Positions 55,994-63,017 of a stretch of 64,000 nt of DNA are shown one piece after another. The stretch's first letter is position 1; each line of letters begins with the position of its first letter. Below the pieces are notes generated by a model. That model made no database searches. It was not told the DNA's origin and worked only from the letters and a program-made list of their open reading frames with translations. Position numbers and translations under genes: made by a program. Location of the stretch: positions 1-64,000 of IMG/VR virus record IMGVR_UViG_3300050821_005171; one strand, given 5' to 3'. This stretch comes from a virus.

Positions 55994-56743
55994 ATGTCTG
56001 GAAATCAGTCTACAGGTCGCGCCCGAAGAGAACCACTCGTAAAAGTTGGCGACCGATATGAACGGCTCGTTGTGACGTCCGTATCGCACATGAAAACGAG
56101 TAGCGGGTGGAGATGGTTTGCATCAAGCATTTGTGATTGCGGGAATGCAAATACATCACGCGACGATTCTTTAGTTAGTGGTAAGGTCCGTAGTTGCGGA
56201 TGCCTACAGCGAGAATCTGCCGGAGCGATAAATCGCAGCCACATGCTCTCGAACAGCCCGACATATTCAACTTGGGCCAACATGCTAACGCGATGCACAA
56301 ACCCCAAGTTTGAAGACTGGGACCGATACGGCGGACGGGGAATTAGGGTGTGTCAGGCTTGGTTTTCATTCGAGGCATTCTTGGCAGACATGGGCGAGCG
56401 CCCGTCTCCGTCCCACAGCCTCGATCGCTATCCCGATCAGAACGGCAACTACGAACCGGGAAACTGCCGCTGGGCTACTGGAAAAGAACAATGCCGAAAT
56501 CGGCGTGACAACAATCTCATCACCTTTAACGGAGAAACGAAAACTGCCGCAGAATGGTCCGAAATCACCGGAATCACGCCATCTACACTAAGGGCACGAA
56601 CCAGGGCCGGATGGCCTGCCGATAAGTGCCTCACGACTCCAGTCCAGAGTGCGGGATCACGGAGCAGCGGAAAAGGGACCCCGCTATCTGTCTCCGAAAT
56701 GATTTCGCAACAGCACCCAACTCAAGCACCGGCAACAAATTAA
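55994..56743 (+). CDS. HNH-family endonuclease (AP2/HNH homing-type)
   Basis: 249 residues. CDCGNANTSRDDSLVSGKVRSCGCL precedes THE SPTYSTWANMLTRCTNPKF, DRYGGRGIRVCQAWFSFEAFLADMGERP, HSLDRYPDQNGNYEPGNCRWAT and EQCRNRR motifs that define this widespread phage family. AAGGGAGCAC precedes ATG. The last 40 residues have no pattern and read through the next GAAATNATTTC element, suggesting insertion beside that promoter. Confidence 0.8.
   Translation: MSGNQSTGRARREPLVKVGDRYERLVVTSVSHMKTSSGWRWFASSICDCGNANTSRDDSLVSGKVRSCGCLQRESAGAINRSHMLSNSPTYSTWANMLTRCTNPKFEDWDRYGGRGIRVCQAWFSFEAFLADMGERPSPSHSLDRYPDQNGNYEPGNCRWATGKEQCRNRRDNNLITFNGETKTAAEWSEITGITPSTLRARTRAGWPADKCLTTPVQSAGSRSSGKGTPLSVSEMISQQHPTQAPATN
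56696..56730 (+). promoter_or_regulatory. GAAATNATTTC directional element
   Basis: Core GAAATGATTTC (56696-56706) followed by GCAACAGCAC and CAACTC. It is inside the last codons of the HNH gene and 51 bases upstream of ATG 56758. Confidence 0.55.
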
Positions 56744-56757
56744 AGGCACCGCGACCA

Positions 56758-57084
56758 ATGGCCACCGATCAATCCGACCCACTCGGAGAAGTTGCCTACA
56801 CGGCAGAGATGCTCGTCCCAGACTCTGATCAGCCGTGCGACTGTGACGTCCCAGGGCAGGCCCCGTGTATGCCACCGCCTCCGGAAGAGTCGCACGTCTA
56901 CCGCCGTCCGACTGGAATGCGACTGAGGGAGCTTGTGGCCCTGTTGCATTCCCACTTCGACAATGAGCAAGGCGAGATCGATAGCGACCGGATCGTTCAA
57001 GTCTTTGCCGTAGAGCGCGGCATGAATCCGCTCCGGAGACTGGAGATTATGGACGGCGTTCTGATTCTGTCGCCGGATTGCTGA
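56758..57084 (+). CDS. Small acidic protein
   Basis: 108 residues with DQPCDCDVPGQAPCMPPP (four Cys) near the N-terminus and a helical second half (MRLRELVALLHSHFDNEQGEID, RIVQVFAVERGMNPLRRLEI). AAAGGCACC precedes ATG. Possible metal site; no family known. Convergent with the next gene. Confidence 0.5.
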   Translation: MATDQSDPLGEVAYTAEMLVPDSDQPCDCDVPGQAPCMPPPPEESHVYRRPTGMRLRELVALLHSHFDNEQGEIDSDRIVQVFAVERGMNPLRRLEIMDGVLILSPDC

Positions 57085-57107
57085 GCGCGCAGGCCGACTG
57101 CACACTC

Positions 57108-57329
57108 CTACCTGGGAATCACTTTATTGATGTCGTCCGAAGTCGGAGCTTTGCTCATGATGGCGGACATCAACTCCCAGGCCACGCTCCGCTCTATGCA
57201 GGCATGCTTCAGATCGCCGCTCTTGTCATGCTTAGTGGCGTTGGACACGGCCTGGGCGAACTTTTTCACCAGCTTCACGAGCGCTTCATCATCCATGACG
57301 ATTGGATCGGCCTTGCGTGCTCTCGTCAC
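57108..57329 (-). CDS. Small hypothetical protein
   Basis: 73 residues from GTG 57329 (GTGA overlap with the previous gene). Helical, with LVKKFAQAVSNATKHDKSGDLKHACIERSVAWELM. Not recognised. Last of four genes of a leftward unit. Confidence 0.5.
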   Translation of the reverse strand: MTRARKADPIVMDDEALVKLVKKFAQAVSNATKHDKSGDLKHACIERSVAWELMSAIMSKAPTSDDINKVIPR

Positions 57330-57541
57330 AGCTCTTTCTCCCGACGTTTATCGGCAAGCAGCATCTCGATCCTGCGCCTGCGGCCGATGATGAGCCCCAG
57401 GGCCAGCAGTCCGTATTCCTTGTCGGTGGCCCCGTCTGGGGTCCAGCCTTCCGTGTTGAAAATCTCTGTGTCACGCACGAAATCCTCAAGCTCTGCCCTG
57501 AGCCGCGCGTTCTCGGTGGCGAGTTCATGTTCAATGGTCAT
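57326..57541 (-). CDS. Small helical protein
   Basis: 71 residues: coiled coil start (ENARLRAELEDFVRDTE) and a basic end (GRRRRIEMLLADKRREKEL). ATGA overlap with the upstream gene. Unknown role. Confidence 0.5.
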   Translation of the reverse strand: MTIEHELATENARLRAELEDFVRDTEIFNTEGWTPDGATDKEYGLLALGLIIGRRRRIEMLLADKRREKEL

Positions 57542-57864
57542 GGCTGAACCGCCTTCGGCAGTTGATGATCTGCGAGAATTTTTCCGTGGCTGATGATGCG
57601 GTCGATCATCCAGTCGTAGCCGTGGAAGCCCTCTGACTTTTCCATGAGCGCTCGCGCCTCATCGGCATCAACAGATTTAACGCTGACGCGTGCGTACCAA
57701 CCGTCACCGAAGTCGTAGTCATAGCTCGGTTTCTCCAGGATGCGGTCAGCGTCTCCCGGGGCCAAGGTTCGCACTTCCGCCCACAAGCGACCACCTCCGG
57801 ACCACTTGCCGTCCCAGGCGTTATTTCCAGGCATCGTCAGGATGAATGCGATTTTCGTGCTCAT
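57538..57864 (-). CDS. Conserved small phage protein
   Basis: 108 residues. MSTKIAFILTMPGNNAWDGKWSGGGRLWAEVR and FGDGWYARVSVKSVDADEARALMEKSEGFHGYDWMID form a pattern I recall from many phage hypothetical proteins. Compact alpha/beta. Function unknown. Confidence 0.6.
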   Translation of the reverse strand: MSTKIAFILTMPGNNAWDGKWSGGGRLWAEVRTLAPGDADRILEKPSYDYDFGDGWYARVSVKSVDADEARALMEKSEGFHGYDWMIDRIISHGKILADHQLPKAVQP

Positions 57865-57867
57865 TTG

Positions 57868-58239
57868 CTATTCCAGCTCCCTCAGCGCAAAGGCCCGTGG
57901 CGGCTTGGCCAGGGCCAGCTTCTCAACACTCTTGTCGGTCAAATGGTACTTATTTTTGTTTCGCTCTTTGCCCTTGATCGACATCCGTTTCAGGCCCCCA
58001 TCCCGCACCAAGTTCTGAAGCCGACAGTACCAGTGGGAGCAGTTTTCGTTGCCCCGCGTGGTCGGCTCCATGCTCGGGGCGATCTTCAGGATGGTGTCCC
58101 TGATCTTGTGCCACGTCATCCACTTGTCGGAGTTTTCGGGCTGCATCATGGCTGTTAGGATCAGCCAGCGCATTGAGCCCCCTAACTTCTCTGGCCAGTT
58201 GGTTGAGTGGCGGATTCGTTTTGAGCGGGACACTTCCAT
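57868..58239 (-). CDS. Winged-helix-like protein
   Basis: 123 residues from ATG 58239 with GGGAG upstream. The end NLVRDGGLKRMSIKGKERNKNKYHLTDKSVEKLALAK resembles a wing followed by a helix of MarR/HTH-like folds. First gene of the leftward unit from the promoter at 58263-58291. A regulatory role is plausible. Confidence 0.5.
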   Translation of the reverse strand: MEVSRSKRIRHSTNWPEKLGGSMRWLILTAMMQPENSDKWMTWHKIRDTILKIAPSMEPTTRGNENCSHWYCRLQNLVRDGGLKRMSIKGKERNKNKYHLTDKSVEKLALAKPPRAFALRELE

Positions 58240-58262
58240 TGCGTTTCTCCCTGACGTGACGT

Positions 58263-58291
58263 AAAGTAGCACATTGTAAGCACGCTGGCAA
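58263..58291 (-). promoter_or_regulatory. Leftward promoter with GTGCTNACAAYGTGC site
   Basis: TTGCCA (58291-58286), 17-base spacer, TACTTT (58268-58263), with GTGCTTACAATGTGC at 58283-58269. About 24 bases separate the -10 from ATG 58239. Confidence 0.6.
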
Positions 58292-58307
58292 GTGACGTGG
58301 AGCAGTG

Positions 58308-58604
58308 ATGCGACAGCCGATGCTTCCATTCGCGGAGATTAAACGTGACGCCGAGATCGAGGCTCAGCAGTCTAGGCGACATACCATCCACGCCCTGCTA
58401 TTGGTTTGCTCGTTCGTTGCGTTTTTGTTCGTGATGTTTCATGTCGAAGTTCCGATTTATTGCAACTATTGCCATCAGAAAGTGGGTGGCCGTTGCGTAG
58501 CCGCGTGGCTGGTTACTCGGGCTGAATGCCGCTCCGACAACACCTGCCACTGGAAATGCTTCTGGGACCGAAACCCGCCCCCACCCGATCCGAGACCACA
58601 TTGA
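58308..58604 (+). CDS. Membrane protein with Cys-rich outer domain
   Basis: 98 residues. A membrane helix (IHALLLVCSFVAFLFVMFHV, about 27-46) then YCNYCHQKVGGRCVAAWLVTRAECRSDNTCHWKCFW with seven Cys. Divergent from the promoter at 58.27 kb. The start could also be the preceding GTG. Function unknown. Confidence 0.5.
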   Translation: MRQPMLPFAEIKRDAEIEAQQSRRHTIHALLLVCSFVAFLFVMFHVEVPIYCNYCHQKVGGRCVAAWLVTRAECRSDNTCHWKCFWDRNPPPPDPRPH

Positions 58605-59281
58605 CAGCACTTCCGTCACCACCGATCACGATCAAGCGCCGCATCAACCGGCACCGGCTGAGCACGTCGCCCTACCTCGCATCCACTCTGGCCAATACCC
58701 CAGAGCACGCCTTCCTGCTCCCAAAGGTGGCCCTCAAGAACAAGGTGATGGCCGGTGACTCGATCTGGGTCGCCGAAGACTGCTGCGTGAAAACCACCCC
58801 AGCCGGCATCCCTGGCACTTTCGATGCAGCCTTAACGTACCTGGATTGCCAGCAGCAAATGGTCCGTGGCGTCTCACAGAGCGACGTGCGGGGCTTCCCT
58901 TTGGGTTACGAGTTCGCTATCCCATCCCACAGGATGCGCGAGTGGATGCACCGCACCGAGTTGCTCGTGATGAAGTTCCAGGTTTACAGGATACAGCAAA
59001 TCCCCGATGAGCACCCAGCCGTGATGGGGGCGATTCCGTACATCAAGGACGAGCTAAACATCACGGCGATCGACGGCCACGACAGGCGCAAACACAACAT
59101 CAAAGACTGTGGCAAGATCACGATGCGGCAATGGATGCTCAGGGCGTTTTGGGACTCCGAGTATCCGCAACTTGAGTTGAAGTGGGGCAAGAATCCTTTG
59201 GTGGTGGCACTGCTCGTGAGCACGACGCTTAACAAGTGCCAACAACAGCAACGCAGGCTTAGATCGGCGATAGTTGGATGA
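58601..59281 (+). CDS. ASCH-like protein candidate
   Basis: 226 residues from TTG 58601 in a TTGA overlap. NKVMAGDSIWVAEDCCVKT (GD..W..E motif) and VYRIQQIPDEHPAVMGAIPYIKDELN resemble ASCH/PUA-like domains, which bind RNA or modified nucleotides. The rest is unplaced. Evidence is pattern only. Confidence 0.45.
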   Translation: MTALPSPPITIKRRINRHRLSTSPYLASTLANTPEHAFLLPKVALKNKVMAGDSIWVAEDCCVKTTPAGIPGTFDAALTYLDCQQQMVRGVSQSDVRGFPLGYEFAIPSHRMREWMHRTELLVMKFQVYRIQQIPDEHPAVMGAIPYIKDELNITAIDGHDRRKHNIKDCGKITMRQWMLRAFWDSEYPQLELKWGKNPLVVALLVSTTLNKCQQQQRRLRSAIVG

Positions 59282-59484
59282 GTATCGAGAATAAGATCGA
59301 CGACTTGAATTACGAACGGTCGTGCGAAGAGGCTTACGAGAAGCTGGAATCCATCGCGCGCCGCGCAGTGAAGTTGTTGCGTGACTTCGGCGACGGTGAC
59401 GCCGACAACCTTGGAGAAAATCTTCACAACATGAAATCCTGGGCCAGAGAGGTAGACCGCTTCTTGGAAGGTGATGATATTTAA
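59278..59484 (+). CDS. Small helical protein
   Basis: 68 residues, acidic helices (EEAYEKLESIARRAVKLLRDFGDGDADNLGENLHNMKSWAREVD). ATGA overlap with the previous gene and TAATG with the next. Not recognised. Confidence 0.5.
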   Translation: MSIENKIDDLNYERSCEEAYEKLESIARRAVKLLRDFGDGDADNLGENLHNMKSWAREVDRFLEGDDI

Positions 59485-59675
59485 TGAGCGACCCACAAAA
59501 GCAGATTGAGTTTGAAATCCCTCCACCGGGCTCGATCAGCAGCGCCGATCTGCACAGCCTGATCGAACAGAAGCTGGAGAGCACGGCTCCGGCAGGCAAG
59601 AAGGACCTAGTGTCGATGCACATCGAAACCCAAGCCAAGTTCGTTTGCAAGGTGATCTATGCCGAACGAAAATGA
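59484..59675 (+). CDS. Small hypothetical protein
   Basis: 63 residues, IEFEIPPPGSISSADLHSLIEQKLES then a helix. Coupled to both neighbours by overlap. Not recognised. Confidence 0.5.
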   Translation: MSDPQKQIEFEIPPPGSISSADLHSLIEQKLESTAPAGKKDLVSMHIETQAKFVCKVIYAERK

Positions 59676-59925
59676 CGACGATCCTCGCTGGGAAGAGTCC
59701 GATTTAGACCTCAGCAGCTTGACCGAACAGCAACCGATCACGCTGAGCGACGAGCCGATCGGCGACGCTCACTGTCCGCACTGCTTGTCACGACAGGAGA
59801 AACTGCCGGGGCTGTGGCTCGAAGATCAGTCGACGGCGTTCGGGTACGTGTGCGAGAATTGTGGGAAGATCATGCGCGTCGAAGTTTTTTTCACGCCTAC
59901 ATTTCGCATATCAAAGAACGAGTAA
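59659..59925 (+). CDS. Zinc-ribbon protein
   Basis: 88 residues with HCPHCLSRQ (about 39-47) and GYVCENCGKIM (about 61-71) as zinc pairs and an acidic N-terminus. Possibly nucleic-acid binding or a transcription-associated ribbon. Overlaps its neighbour upstream by 17 bases. Confidence 0.55.
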   Translation: MPNENDDDPRWEESDLDLSSLTEQQPITLSDEPIGDAHCPHCLSRQEKLPGLWLEDQSTAFGYVCENCGKIMRVEVFFTPTFRISKNE

Positions 59926-60465
59926 ATGGGCCGCCGCCCAGTTGACACAGAATCGCATCGCAAGATCACATGCCCAAGCTGCTGCCGAGAGCATTGGGTC
60001 GTAAAAGACATCAAGCAAACTCGCGCGAACATGCTCTGCGAGCGATGCTCTCCGCCCAAGTGCTGCCCCAAGTGCGGCCAACGCTTCAAGAAGGCCCATC
60101 AATGCAAACGGGCCGATCGCGATGTGCTCTATGCCGAGACGCACCTCCGGCCACTTAGCCCGCTCAAAAGCATCGGGCCAAAGGACGTTCACCGATTCTG
60201 CTCGATCGAATGCAATTTCGACTCGAATCACCTGCACGTGGGCGACATCACGAACAAAAGGGCTATAGTCGCACACTGCAATAGACGGATGATGGCAACC
60301 AGAGTCGTGAAGTATGTCCCGCTGTCAGTCTGGGGTGTCCTGGAAGCTGGCGACAAGCTGGGGCGAACCTACCACGGACGTTGGTGTCGAAGGTGCTATG
60401 CACTCGTGCTGAGACTGCTTGGCGACCAGACTGATTTCCGGGTTTCGATCCACGAAAAGCCTTGA
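59926..60465 (+). CDS. Multi-zinc-finger protein
   Basis: 179 residues with four Cys pairs near the N-terminus (CPSCCREH, LCERCSPPKCCPKCGQRF, HQCKR) and more at CSIECNFD. The C-terminal part is basic with YHGRWCRRCYALVLRLLG. Probably binds nucleic acid. Adjacent to the csrA promoter. Confidence 0.55.
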   Translation: MGRRPVDTESHRKITCPSCCREHWVVKDIKQTRANMLCERCSPPKCCPKCGQRFKKAHQCKRADRDVLYAETHLRPLSPLKSIGPKDVHRFCSIECNFDSNHLHVGDITNKRAIVAHCNRRMMATRVVKYVPLSVWGVLEAGDKLGRTYHGRWCRRCYALVLRLLGDQTDFRVSIHEKP

Positions 60466-60490
60466 CGGGTTGAGTGGCACAACATACATA
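60462..60490 (+). promoter_or_regulatory. csrA promoter
   Basis: TTGACG (60462-60467), 17-base spacer, TACATA (60485-60490). No GTGCTNACAAYGTGC site. It lies within the stop region of the upstream gene and gives a leader of about 40 bases before csrA. Confidence 0.55.
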
Positions 60491-60538
60491 TCGGCCACGG
60501 GACGTTTAATTCTCACGAACGAATCACGGAGGTGTCAA

Positions 60539-60784
60539 TTGTTGGTTTTATCGCGCAAAAAGGACGAAAAAATCATCATCGGTGACAACATCACTGTGAT
60601 GGTGGTCGCGATTGTCGGTGAAAAAGTGAGGCTCGGGGTCCAAGCCCCCAAGGAAATTACGGTTCACAGGCAAGAGGTCTACGACGCCATCAAGCGGGAA
60701 CAGTCAGGATTGTGCCTGCCAGAGATCAAGCCTTGGCGCGCAACCGACGCTTTGCCTGAATCGCAGCAATCTGCTGCTCCCTGA
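60539..60784 (+). CDS. csrA: CsrA/RsmA carbon storage regulator
   Basis: 81 residues: MLVLSRKKDEKIIIGDNITVMVV, then VRLGVQAPKEITVHRQEVYDAI. Leu4, Arg6 and the VHR Arg (position 44) of the RNA-binding surface are conserved; the tail after 55 is extra. CsrA binds GGA hairpins and controls translation and mRNA stability. The start is TTG 60539 with GGAGG 6 bases upstream, and the leader contains two GGA sequences (ACGGGACG and ACGGAGG), the second overlapping the ribosome site, as in autoregulated CsrA genes. Confidence 0.9.
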   Translation: MLVLSRKKDEKIIIGDNITVMVVAIVGEKVRLGVQAPKEITVHRQEVYDAIKREQSGLCLPEIKPWRATDALPESQQSAAP

Positions 60785-61178
60785 TCTCTCTGGGCTCCGA
60801 AAACGTCAAGCAGTGGGCCGTGAGTAGCTCGTTTATGGGCGGCTCGCGGCCCACGTCGAATACCAGCCCGGCGATCTCGGCAGCTTGGTCAAGAGCGACT
60901 TCCGGTGCCCCGATCCAGATGTTGGCCAGAGGAAACTGCATCTCCTCGGACCCCAGGGAGGCCCAGTAGGCCCCGTCGTGCTCCAGGACGTTAATGCAGT
61001 ACCAGAGCAGCCCCTGGGCGTCACCTGTGGCCAGCAGGAGCGTCAGGCGGCCATTCTTGGAGGCTTGGGCCAGGATCGCGTCGATCTCTGGAAAGCTGGC
61101 CTGCCGGACCAGCTCATCGAACTCTGTGACGCGCTTCAGGCCGATCTGGAGGTATCTCCAGGGCTTACCGCTGCGCAT
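60726..61178 (-). CDS. Small hypothetical protein convergent with csrA
   Basis: 150 residues from ATG 61178 (overlapping RusA by 14 bases). LTLLLATGDAQGLLWYCINVLEHDGAYWASLGSEEM and a helical rest. Its 3' end overlaps the last 59 bases of csrA on the opposite strand. Not recognised. Confidence 0.5.
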   Translation of the reverse strand: MRSGKPWRYLQIGLKRVTEFDELVRQASFPEIDAILAQASKNGRLTLLLATGDAQGLLWYCINVLEHDGAYWASLGSEEMQFPLANIWIGAPEVALDQAAEIAGLVFDVGREPPINELLTAHCLTFSEPREIREQQIAAIQAKRRLRAKA

Positions 61179-61638
61179 TAGCAGTGAGTTCCGTCTGTGT
61201 CGTGTACGGAATCGCCTCAATCCTAACTTCGACTCTGGCCGGCTCTCCCCACGATTTTCCTAGGGTCTCAGCAAAGATTTGGGAATCGTCTCGCCAGATA
61301 ACCCCAGTCAATGCGTCTTCAACCCCCCGCGCCAATTTGAGAACATCGGGACGTTGAACATGGAAAAGAGGAGCCGATCCGCGATAGTCGCCATTGCTCT
61401 TTAGGTGCGATTTTGGACGCGGTAAGTAGAATTCCAGATACAGTCGTACTGGCCCATCAATCAGACTCTCACACGTAAACGCCTCACGCGCAGCCGACGC
61501 GACAGCATTCTTCCAGTCCCGTGAGTTGGGATTCGCATCCGACACGGCGACGCCGATCTTCCCATCACGTTTCTTGAATGGGAACGCTCGCTTGCTACCT
61601 GCTGGCTGCGGCTTGCCATACACGACGAATTGGATCAC
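61165..61638 (-). CDS. rusA: RusA-family Holliday junction resolvase
   Basis: 157 residues: VVYGKPQPAGSKRAFPFKK, LYLEFYLPRPKSH, RPDVLKLARGVEDALTGVIWRDDSQIFA. The acidic residues after RPD and the WRDDSQI end match RusA, which cleaves four-way junctions during recombination and packaging. Complements ERF at 2-3 kb. Confidence 0.85.
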   Translation of the reverse strand: MIQFVVYGKPQPAGSKRAFPFKKRDGKIGVAVSDANPNSRDWKNAVASAAREAFTCESLIDGPVRLYLEFYLPRPKSHLKSNGDYRGSAPLFHVQRPDVLKLARGVEDALTGVIWRDDSQIFAETLGKSWGEPARVEVRIEAIPYTTQTELTANAQR

Positions 61639-61651
61639 GTTTCAGGTGCTC

Positions 61652-61693
61652 CAAAAGAAAAGGGGCCGGTGCCAACCACGCAGCACCGGCCCC
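61652..61693 (-). terminator. Intrinsic terminator
   Basis: Minus-strand stem GGGGCCGGTGC with GCACCGGCCCC (61693-61662), 11 perfect pairs, followed by TTTTCTTTT. It ends the single-gene unit of the 61756 gene. Confidence 0.85.
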
Positions 61694-61696
61694 GAA

Positions 61697-61764
61697 TCCC
61701 AAAACCACTTGCATCAAGGCCCTAGTCTACTCCCAAAACCACTTGCATCAAGGCCCTAGTCTAC
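61697..61764. repeat. 34-bp tandem duplication
   Basis: A 34-base unit starting TCCCAAAACCACTTGCATC occurs twice head-to-tail without mismatch (61697-61730, 61731-61764). The second copy overlaps the last codons of the 61756 gene, so the first duplicates that gene end. Perfect identity implies a recent event. Confidence 0.9.
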
Positions 61765-62280
61765 CTGGGCATACAATTCGCAATCAAGCTCGATCCCCTC
61801 GAATGCGCGTCGCACGGTCTGTTGCGTGCCGGGCGGCAAGATTGGCAGGAGCCGTCTGAGACAGTCTGCCAGCACGATCGCCATTCCGGCCGCAATCTTG
61901 ACCGGATCGTTGTTCTCATTGTGCATCGACGCGATGCCGCCCCGCTCAAACAGCATCGAGGACCGCAGCATCTGATGCTGAATCTCTTCGTTGATCGAGC
62001 AGCCTTCGGGGTGGCCCTCGACATCGTACAGCAGCAGTGCCGTGGCGGCTGTGGATTCACGGGTCGCTTCGATCACGGCCCGACTGATTCTGTTGAATTC
62101 AACCGGCTTATCTTTTGGTCCTGGAAGCATGGTGGCGTCAGCTCCACTTTGGTTGCAATGTGGGCACTGCCAATAGGTGCTGACATGAACACGACCATCC
62201 GGCATCTCTTGCCGCGAAGCGCGCACTGCGATCAGGCAGCCGCAGCCTTCGCACAGCTTTGTTCGCTCCGGATGGTCCAT
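61756..62280 (-). CDS. Zinc-ribbon protein, single-gene unit
   Basis: 174 residues with KLCEGCGCLI (about 8-17) and YWQCPHCNQSG (about 37-47) as a zinc ribbon and a helical remainder. The promoter's -10 lies only 6 bases before ATG 62280, implying leaderless translation. The gene ends in the tandem repeat and terminator. Role unknown. Confidence 0.6.
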   Translation of the reverse strand: MDHPERTKLCEGCGCLIAVRASRQEMPDGRVHVSTYWQCPHCNQSGADATMLPGPKDKPVEFNRISRAVIEATRESTAATALLLYDVEGHPEGCSINEEIQHQMLRSSMLFERGGIASMHNENNDPVKIAAGMAIVLADCLRRLLPILPPGTQQTVRRAFEGIELDCELYAQVD

Positions 62281-62286
62281 GCTTCA

Positions 62287-62314
62287 ATGGTAGCACGTTG
62301 TCAGCACTGGTCAA
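62287..62314 (-). promoter_or_regulatory. Leftward promoter with GTGCTNACAAYGTGC site
   Basis: TTGACC (62314-62309), 16-base spacer, TACCAT (62292-62287), with GTGCTGACAACGTGC at 62307-62293. Confidence 0.7.
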
Positions 62315-62964
62315 GAGTTTGGCAGGGTATGGTAACCGGACTGCTCAGCAAGTTCGCCTTGGCTCATAGCCGGCATTCCAACGAATAGCTCGCGAATCTT
62401 GTATGCTTCGGAGTCGGGCACTGGAGTCAACTCGAACCTCCGAACGATCGTGTTTCCTTCTCGCCTGTCCGGTGCCTGACAAGTGGCCCTGAGCGAAATT
62501 CTGACTGGCCGACGCTCTGCTATGTCGAGCGGGTCGATCACATCCTGGATGCCGTGGTCAATCTGCGGCACAGAGAGTCCGGTTAGCTCGCGGTGTTCTT
62601 TGTTGTGCGAGATCGCCAGAACTCCGGCCGTGGCCCAAGAGCCCTTGTGGGCCAGCAGTGGGCGACACATCGGGCCAACGTCTCGCCAGTGGGCCTCCAT
62701 CGATCGCCGAAAACCGGGCAGCGTGCGATCGAGCGTGTCGGTCATGTCCGTAACGAAAACCATCGGGACCGCTTCGGATTTTCCGATGTTGTCGATTCTG
62801 ACGTAACAAATCTCGAACTGGTCGTCGTACAGCAGCGGACTTAGCGCGATCGCTGGGCTCGGACTACGAGTCAGCAACAGGCGCAACCCTCGCGTCATGG
62901 CGATCAGGATGGCGAAGAATGCCAAGAGGATCACGAGCATGCCAGAGAAGTGAATCAGGTCCAT
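62311..62964 (-). CDS. Membrane-anchored hypothetical protein
   Basis: 217 residues from ATG 62964 (AAAGGA upstream; ATG 62973 is an alternative). One N-terminal helix (GMLVILLAFFAILIAMTRGL) and a beta-rich soluble part with FEICYVRIDNIGKSEAVPMVFVTDM and VRISLRATCQAPDR. It resembles host proteins with an exposed domain, but no family is known. Consensus promoter 25 bases upstream. Confidence 0.55.
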   Translation of the reverse strand: MDLIHFSGMLVILLAFFAILIAMTRGLRLLLTRSPSPAIALSPLLYDDQFEICYVRIDNIGKSEAVPMVFVTDMTDTLDRTLPGFRRSMEAHWRDVGPMCRPLLAHKGSWATAGVLAISHNKEHRELTGLSVPQIDHGIQDVIDPLDIAERRPVRISLRATCQAPDRREGNTIVRRFELTPVPDSEAYKIRELFVGMPAMSQGELAEQSGYHTLPNS

Positions 62965-62988
62965 AAAGCACATTTCCTTTGTGCTGAC

Positions 62989-63017
62989 ATCGTAACCACG
63001 CCATCAGCCGGCGTCAA
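62989..63017 (-). promoter_or_regulatory. Leftward promoter
   Basis: TTGACG (63017-63012), 17-base spacer, TACGAT (62994-62989). A partial GTGCTGACATCGTAA sequence lies over the -10 in the opposite orientation. Confidence 0.6.
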
